From: Nitrospirae bacterium GWC2_56_14
GTDB taxonomy: Bacteria; Nitrospirota; UBA9217
Direction: 5' to 3'
Assembly (NCBI GenBank): GCA_001803705.1
Contig: MHDY01000065.1
Span: 21,441 to 31,742 of the forward strand
Length of the DNA: 10,302 nt
Shown here: in pieces, positions 6,509-10,302 of the stretch
Position numbering within the stretch: the first letter of the stretch is position 1
Layout: each line of letters starts with the position of its first letter
Position numbers and translations under genes: made by a program
The notes under the pieces: model-generated
Databases searched by the model: none
What the model was told of the DNA's origin: nothing
The model's input: the letters and a program-made list of their open reading frames with translations, nothing else

Positions 6509-6952
6509 CTAAACAGAGGGAGGCGAATTTCCGGAATGAAGGGGGAGAACATAGTGTGCGTAAAAGTTCGATTGATCCTGTTGAACGGTTCGTGCAAAGG
6601 CAGCGCTATGGGCGGGAAAAATTACATCATGCGACAGGGCTTCCAGGAGCTGTACAAACATTAACGTTTTCAGATTCTTTGATGACAGTACGGCGCGTTT
6701 TTTTTTCAGCAGGAGATTTGAGTCGGGCGTTGTTTCCTGTGCCTCCGGATCTTCCTCATTTTGCAGAATTACCTGCGACAGGAGAAGGTCGACAAGGTAC
6801 AAGCTGACACCATGCGACTGAATGTTGCCTGGACCTTCATTCTCGCTCTTATTGCCCCGGGCGGTATACGTAAGGGGAGAAATGGCATACACGAAAAAGC
6901 TGAAGAGCAATAATACGTCGAGTATTTTTAATGTCTTGCCCCCGGAATGCAT
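6509..6952 (-). CDS. Small hypothetical protein with one N-terminal membrane segment
   Basis: I do not recognise this 147-residue frame with certainty. The N-terminus has a lysine (K6, K9) followed by a hydrophobic stretch at about 10-28 (ILDVLLLFSFFVYAISPL), consistent with a signal anchor or an uncleaved signal peptide. Its middle is acidic (NEEDPEAQE, about 65-73), followed by a basic LLLKKKRAVL (about 80-89). The tail ends in LHSGNSPPSV. These segments look like selected protein rather than a shadow frame, and no longer frame opposes it. The ATG at 6952 lies 30 bp after the deaminase stop and is the only in-frame start. No good Shine-Dalgarno precedes it, which lowers confidence. The DNA here is richer in A and T than its neighbours. 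It may be a small envelope protein; function is unknown. Confidence 0.55.
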   Translation of the reverse strand: MHSGGKTLKILDVLLLFSFFVYAISPLTYTARGNKSENEGPGNIQSHGVSLYLVDLLLSQVILQNEEDPEAQETTPDSNLLLKKKRAVLSSKNLKTLMFVQLLEALSHDVIFPAHSAAFARTVQQDQSNFYAHYVLPLHSGNSPPSV

Positions 6953-6982
6953 GCGTGCATAATACCAAGTGACGCCTTAATG

Positions 6983-7588
6983 TCAAGCTTTTTTGACGGT
7001 TCGCTCAGGAGCCGGTTGGCGTCCGGCATTATAGACCACCCCGCCTGCGGCAACATATTCCCGAAGCACTGCTGAGGCTTCCTCCCGGAGCACATCGCGC
7101 TGCACTGCGATGCCGCGGCTGTTCAACGCAGACACCCAGTCGGTCAGTTTGGGCCCTTCATCAAAACCGATGGCCCGCGCATCCTCGTCCCGCGCTCCGC
7201 AGACCAGCTGCTGCACGCCCGACCACGGCACGGCCCCGAAGCACATGGCGCAGGGTTCCGTGGTTGCAACAAGTTCAAAGCGCTGCCTCCCCCCGTCGCT
7301 CAGGTCGTACCGGGCAAGGGCTTTTTGAGCAAGCATGAGCGCAACGATCTCCGCGTGGAGCACGGAACAGTTCGAGGAGGTCACCAGGTTGATCCCCGGG
7401 GCAACGAGGCCGCCTTTTTCTTCAAAGATCGCTGCAGCAAAGGGTCCGCCGGTTCCCTGCTGCACGTTCTCGCGTGCCAGAGCGATGACAAAGCGCATCC
7501 GCTCCTCCACGTCCCTGAACAGAGTGGGCGCTGTCTTCATGAATTGCTCGACCCAGGGGGGGAGGATGAAGCAGATCTCAGGGAGCAT
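6983..7588 (-). CDS. Zinc-dependent nucleoside/guanine deaminase (CMP/dCMP deaminase superfamily)
   Basis: This 201-residue cytoplasmic enzyme belongs to the cytidine/deoxycytidylate deaminase superfamily. The signature is complete: H78-A-E80 supplies one zinc ligand and the proton-shuttling glutamate, and EPCAMC (111-116) supplies zinc ligands C113 and C116. The block NLVTSSNCSVLHAEI (67-81) resembles the guanine deaminase (GuaD) branch more than tRNA adenosine deaminase TadA. Like other GuaD-like proteins it has a C-terminal extension (about 130-201) ending near VVYN. Expected chemistry is hydrolytic deamination of a purine base or nucleoside, such as guanine to xanthine; the exact substrate is uncertain. 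The ATG at 7588 has AAAAGGAG four nt upstream; an internal ATG (M17) would lose little of the domain. It lies downstream of the hydrolase gene with 57 bp between, and has no evident link to the sugar operon. Confidence 0.9.
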   Translation of the reverse strand: MLPEICFILPPWVEQFMKTAPTLFRDVEERMRFVIALARENVQQGTGGPFAAAIFEEKGGLVAPGINLVTSSNCSVLHAEIVALMLAQKALARYDLSDGGRQRFELVATTEPCAMCFGAVPWSGVQQLVCGARDEDARAIGFDEGPKLTDWVSALNSRGIAVQRDVLREEASAVLREYVAAGGVVYNAGRQPAPERTVKKA

Positions 7589-7610
7589 GGTTCTCCTTTT
7601 ATCAATTGCG

Positions 7611-7640
7611 GTGGGACGGGTTTCAAACCCGCCCCTACAA
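7611..7640. repeat. REP-like palindrome between hydrolase and deaminase genes
   Basis: The sequence CGGGTTTCAAACCCG (7617-7631) is a perfect odd palindrome centred on 7624. It is flanked by G-rich and C-rich arms, so on the minus strand it reads GTAGGGGCGGGTTTGAAACC. This motif recurs, as I recall, as a dispersed intergenic repeat in many bacterial genomes. It may stabilise or partly terminate the hydrolase transcript; only one copy is in this window. Confidence 0.6.
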
Positions 7641-7645
7641 CATCA

Positions 7646-8620
7646 TCACGCGGTATCACTGCTCTCTAAAAATTCCATGGCCCGCTCTTCGGACCAGTAG
7701 CAATGCTCTTCATTGAACTGGACGAAGCCGAGGTGTCCGCCCGATGCCGGCGTTTCGAGATGCACGGACGTGCTGCGGGATGCTTCCTGCACGGGGTAGC
7801 ACCCATCGGCCAGAAAGGGATCGTCCATGGCGTTTACGATCAGGGTCGGGATGGTGATCATCGGCAGGAACTGGCCGCTGCTGCACTTGCTCCAGTAGTC
7901 CTCGGCATCCTTGAATCCATGGATCGGAGCTGTATAGCGGTCGTCAAAATCCTTGAAGTTCTTTACGCGCTGAAAATCATCGTCATTGATCAGGCCCGGC
8001 AGCATGGCTTGTTTTATTCTGATCTTCGCATGGAGCGAGTCCAGGAACTGTTTCAGGTACAGCCTGTTTACCGGTCGTGCCAGTTCGTTCGCGCTTGAGC
8101 GCAGATTGCAGGGGGCGGAGAAGGCGATCGCTTTCCGGATCCGGCTGTCCAGCCTATGCGCCTGGCTGCCCAGATAGAGCAGCGTAAGGTTGCCGCCGAG
8201 GCTGAACCCTATGAGCGCCAGGCTTTGATAAGCGCCCGAACTGAGCACCTGTTCGACCACCCGGTCCAGGTCGTCGATCGAGCCGTTGTGATAAAAGCGC
8301 ACCTGGCGGTTCATCTCCCCCGAGCAGGAGCGGTAATTCCAGGCTGCAACGTCCCATCCGTGCCTGTTCAGCATCTTCGCCATCCCCACCATATAGGGGC
8401 GATGGGAATTGCCTTCCAGCCCGTGGGACAACACCGCCACCCGGTTGTTGCCGCGCCGGACCCAGTCGATGTCGAGGAAGTCGTCGTCGATCGTTTCAAT
8501 GCGCTCCCGGTCGTAAAAACCGTGCTCCAGCCTTCGCATTACCGACGGATAGATCGTCTGCAGATGGCCGTTGCTGAAGAACCGCGGAGGACGGTAACGC
8601 GAATTTTGGATGATCGGCAT
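7646..8620 (-). CDS. Alpha/beta hydrolase, YheT-like (COG0429/UPF0017)
   Basis: This 324-residue soluble alpha/beta hydrolase has the typical YheT-type N-terminus RPPRFFSNGHLQTIYPSVMR (10-29). SHGLEGN (65-71) forms the oxyanion-hole region. The nucleophile elbow GFSLGGN (138-144) places the catalytic serine at S140. NAMDDPF (263-269) carries the acid (D266 or D267), and GGHLGF (294-299) the histidine H296, so the triad is complete. Length agrees with the family (E. coli YheT is about 340 residues). The ATG at 8620 has GAGG about 5 nt upstream. The family's natural substrate is poorly defined; esterase or lipase-like activity on small acyl esters is the usual guess. A weak promoter may lie upstream. 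The following deaminase gene is in the same direction after 57 bp and may be co-transcribed. Confidence 0.93.
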   Translation of the reverse strand: MPIIQNSRYRPPRFFSNGHLQTIYPSVMRRLEHGFYDRERIETIDDDFLDIDWVRRGNNRVAVLSHGLEGNSHRPYMVGMAKMLNRHGWDVAAWNYRSCSGEMNRQVRFYHNGSIDDLDRVVEQVLSSGAYQSLALIGFSLGGNLTLLYLGSQAHRLDSRIRKAIAFSAPCNLRSSANELARPVNRLYLKQFLDSLHAKIRIKQAMLPGLINDDDFQRVKNFKDFDDRYTAPIHGFKDAEDYWSKCSSGQFLPMITIPTLIVNAMDDPFLADGCYPVQEASRSTSVHLETPASGGHLGFVQFNEEHCYWSEERAMEFLESSDTA

Positions 8621-8642
8621 GGAACCTCATCGTTAGTTACGG

Positions 8643-8671
8643 ATCAAATGCTACAGAAAAACGAGACTCAA
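8643..8671 (-). promoter_or_regulatory. Weak candidate promoter for the YheT-like hydrolase
   Basis: On the minus strand TTGAGT (8671-8666) and TTTGAT (8648-8643) are separated by 17 nt and each match 4 of 6 consensus bases. They lie just upstream of the hydrolase start. A second option is a perfect TATAAT at 8835-8830, immediately after the htpG terminator region, but its -35 match is poor. Both are weak sequence-only guesses. Confidence 0.25.
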
Positions 8672-8679
8672 AATCATTT

Positions 8680-8774
8680 ACCGCGAAGGCGCGAGGAGCG
8701 CTAGGACGTCAAGAACAAATACATTTGGCTTTCACATCTACAAGATTTCCCCGCGCTCTTTGCGCCTTCGCGGT
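8680..8774. repeat. Imperfect 22-bp inverted repeat with 51-bp spacer
   Basis: The left arm at 8680-8701 (starts ACCGCGAAGGCGC) and the right arm at 8753-8774 (ends GCGCCTTCGCGGT) are inverted copies with 2 mismatches in 22. The spacer 8702-8752 is AT-richer. It lies in the 310-bp gap between htpG and the hydrolase, which otherwise holds only the terminator and possible promoters. The arm motif resembles dispersed repeats that I recall from deltaproteobacterial and Nitrospira-like genomes. It could be a small non-autonomous palindromic element or a transcript-stabilising hairpin. No target-site duplication is obvious. Confidence 0.7.
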
Positions 8775-8841
8775 GAAAATGTTTTGGTTCCGACGTGTTC
8801 CTGTCACTGTCAGAATGCCCGTGGTTTTAATTATAGCTGAG

Positions 8842-8857
8842 TTCAGGTAGTCCTGAA
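8842..8857. repeat. Short perfect hairpin TTCAGG-TAGT-CCTGAA
   Basis: A 6-bp perfect stem with a TAGT loop sits directly beyond the htpG terminator. It has no T run, so it is not itself a terminator; it could be an operator-like site or chance. Confidence 0.35.
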
Positions 8858-8906
8858 TAAAAAAGCACCTCCTGCCTAATAGATCGCGAAGAGGTGCTTT
8901 TGTTTT
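8855..8906 (-). terminator. Intrinsic terminator of htpG
   Basis: Arms AAAAGCACCTC (8861-8871) and GAGGTGCTTTT (8891-8901) form a perfect 11-bp stem around a 19-nt loop. On the minus strand the stem ends in a run of six T, the classic Rho-independent form, starting 30 bp after the htpG stop. The plus-strand side also ends in T-rich sequence, so it may work in both directions. Confidence 0.85.
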
Positions 8907-8930
8907 TCCTGTTCCGTTCTGCTTCGACGT

Positions 8931-10302
8931 TTACCGCGTCACATTATCGAGCATCAGCCTTGCTATTGCTTTTGCAAAACCCGCCGGGTCCTTGAGCTTT
9001 GATCCTTCGAGCAGCAGCGCCTGGTTGTACAGCAGGTCCGTGTATTCCTGTATGAGGTCGTCCTGTCCGCCCTTTTCCAGGAACCGGTTCATGACTTCGA
9101 AGACACCGTGAGCAGGGTTGATCTCCAGCACCCGCTTGCTGGACGGAACATCCTGCCCCATGGCCCGCAGCATTTTTTCCATCTGCGGATCGAGCCCGCC
9201 CTCGTCGGCGACCAGGCAACAGGCGGAGTCCGTGAGCCTGCCGGAAAGACGCACGTCCTTTACCTCGTCCTTTAACTGTTCCTTCATTTTAGCCAGCAGC
9301 TTCTCGAATTTCTCCTTCGACTTTTCCTTCTCAGCCTGTTCGGTCTTGTCGAGGCTGATGTCGCCCTTGATCACGGACTTGATCTTCTTGCCCTTGTACT
9401 CCTGAAGGCCGCTCATGATGATATCGTCGATGTCGTCGGTCATGATCAGAACATCATAACCCTTGCCGCGGAACGCTTCGAGGTACGGCGAATGCAGCAC
9501 GTTCTCGTCGGGCTTGCCCGTGATGTAATAGATCTCGGTCTGCGCCAGCGGCATGTTCTTCACATAGTCGTCGAAGGTGGTGAATTTGCCGGCCTCGGTC
9601 TTGACGGACGGGAACAGCAGCAGGTCCGCGATCTGCTCTTTCCGTGAATGATCGAAATGAATGCCTTCCTTCAGGACCCTGCCGAACTCCGAGTGGAAGT
9701 TCTGATAGGCAACAGCATCGTTTTTCTTCATGTCCGCCAGGGTGTCCAGGACCTTTTTAACAATATTACGCTTGATGACCTCCACATGCTTGTTGTTCTG
9801 CAGGATCTCGCGCGAAACGTTCAGCGGCAGGTCCGACGAGTCCACCACACCCTTCACAAAGCGGAGATACTCGGGAATGAGCTGCTCGCAGTGGTCCATG
9901 ATCTGCACCCGTTTCACGTAGAGCGTCGGCCCGATCTTGTAATCCTTGTACAGGATGCCGTAGGGCGCCTTGGACGGGACATAGAGCAGCGCCGTGAACT
10001 CCGACGTGCCTTCTGCCCGGAAATGGATGGTTTTTGCCGGATCGCCGAAATCGTGCGAGATGTGCTTGTAAAATTCGTTGTACTCATCGGCCTTGACCTC
10101 TGCCGGGTCTTTCAGCCAGATGGCCTTGCCTGCGTTCATGGTCTCTTCTTCAGAGACCTTGATCTTCTTGTTCTTGTCCGTTGGATCTTCCTTTTCTTGC
10201 TCGATGTCCATAACCACGGGATGCTCGATGTAATCCGAGTATTTACGGATGATCGTTTTGATCTCCCACTCGTTCAGATAGTTCTTGTCCTCTGCCTTGA
10301 GG
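8931..10302 (-). CDS. htpG: Chaperone protein HtpG (Hsp90), N-terminus missing, cut by right window edge
   Basis: The visible 456 residues are the middle and C-terminal domains of bacterial Hsp90, an ATP-dependent cytoplasmic dimeric chaperone. The reading frame is open to position 10302, so the roughly 180-residue N-terminal ATPase domain lies outside the window (E. coli HtpG has 624 residues). Near the cut end is NYLNEWEIKTIIRKYSDYIE, the family's linker to the middle domain. Further blocks are LPLNVSREILQNNKHVEVIK, the catalytic-loop region, then DHSRKEQIADLLLFPS and EIYYITGK. In the dimerising C-terminal domain are LEINPAHGVFEVM and LLYNQALLLEGSKL. A charged stretch rich in K and E after PVVMDIE is the normal variable linker. 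The stop TAA at 8931 is followed by a strong intrinsic terminator, so htpG ends its transcription unit. Nothing appears broken. Confidence 0.97.
   Translation of the reverse strand, partial: LKAEDKNYLNEWEIKTIIRKYSDYIEHPVVMDIEQEKEDPTDKNKKIKVSEEETMNAGKAIWLKDPAEVKADEYNEFYKHISHDFGDPAKTIHFRAEGTSEFTALLYVPSKAPYGILYKDYKIGPTLYVKRVQIMDHCEQLIPEYLRFVKGVVDSSDLPLNVSREILQNNKHVEVIKRNIVKKVLDTLADMKKNDAVAYQNFHSEFGRVLKEGIHFDHSRKEQIADLLLFPSVKTEAGKFTTFDDYVKNMPLAQTEIYYITGKPDENVLHSPYLEAFRGKGYDVLIMTDDIDDIIMSGLQEYKGKKIKSVIKGDISLDKTEQAEKEKSKEKFEKLLAKMKEQLKDEVKDVRLSGRLTDSACCLVADEGGLDPQMEKMLRAMGQDVPSSKRVLEINPAHGVFEVMNRFLEKGGQDDLIQEYTDLLYNQALLLEGSKLKDPAGFAKAIARLMLDNVTR

Noticed and set aside
8842..8857. Second terminator downstream of htpG
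   Set aside because: The 6-bp stem has no T run on either strand; only the 8861-8901 hairpin qualifies as an intrinsic terminator.
1..10302. CRISPR array, tRNA/rRNA gene, insertion sequence or prophage
   Set aside because: I saw no regularly spaced direct repeats, tRNA cloverleaf signatures, rRNA segments, transposase or integrase motifs anywhere in the window.

Overview
The window shows mid-GC DNA (roughly 55 % by eye). Every gene I can support lies on the minus strand, so transcription runs from high to low coordinates. Htpg, a YheT-type hydrolase, GC-rich dispersed palindromes and a surface-glycan operon suggest a Gram-negative environmental bacterium. The style resembles Desulfuromonadales/Geobacter-type deltaproteobacteria or Nitrospirota. 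That placement is inference, since no rRNA or other marker gene is present.

Right-hand part (about 6.5-10.3 kb), in transcription order: the C-terminal two thirds of the Hsp90 chaperone htpG, entering from the right edge; a strong intrinsic terminator; a 310-bp gap with a 22-bp imperfect inverted repeat; a YheT-like alpha/beta hydrolase; a short gap with a REP-like palindrome; a zinc nucleoside/guanine deaminase; and a small unrecognised membrane-anchored protein. These look like housekeeping or unrelated genes.

Left-hand part (1-6.3 kb): a tightly packed operon of at least seven genes. In order they are a polyprenyl-phosphate GT2 glycosyltransferase, two half-size NDP-hexose 2,3-dehydratase proteins, a Gfo/Idh/MocA oxidoreductase, a DegT/DnrJ/EryC1/StrS PLP aminotransferase, a class I SAM methyltransferase, and a B12-binding radical SAM enzyme cut by the left edge. 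Most junctions are ATGA or GTGA stop/start overlaps.

The enzyme set fits synthesis of a nucleotide-linked 2-deoxy amino sugar. The dehydratase would remove the C-2 hydroxyl of an NDP-4-keto-6-deoxyhexose. The oxidoreductase would reduce C-3 (or another keto group), the aminotransferase would add an amino group at C-3 or C-4, and the methyltransferase could methylate the product. The GT2 enzyme would load a sugar on a polyprenyl carrier for surface glycan or lipid decoration. NDP-sugar activation genes (RmlA/RmlB type) are not in the window.

The most unusual feature is the 2,3-dehydratase. As far as known from antibiotic-sugar pathways it is one chain of about 460-490 residues made of two duplicated halves. 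Here the two halves are separate cistrons, and the second has its own strong Shine-Dalgarno sequence, so this is not a sequencing frameshift. It suggests an obligate heteromeric dehydratase.
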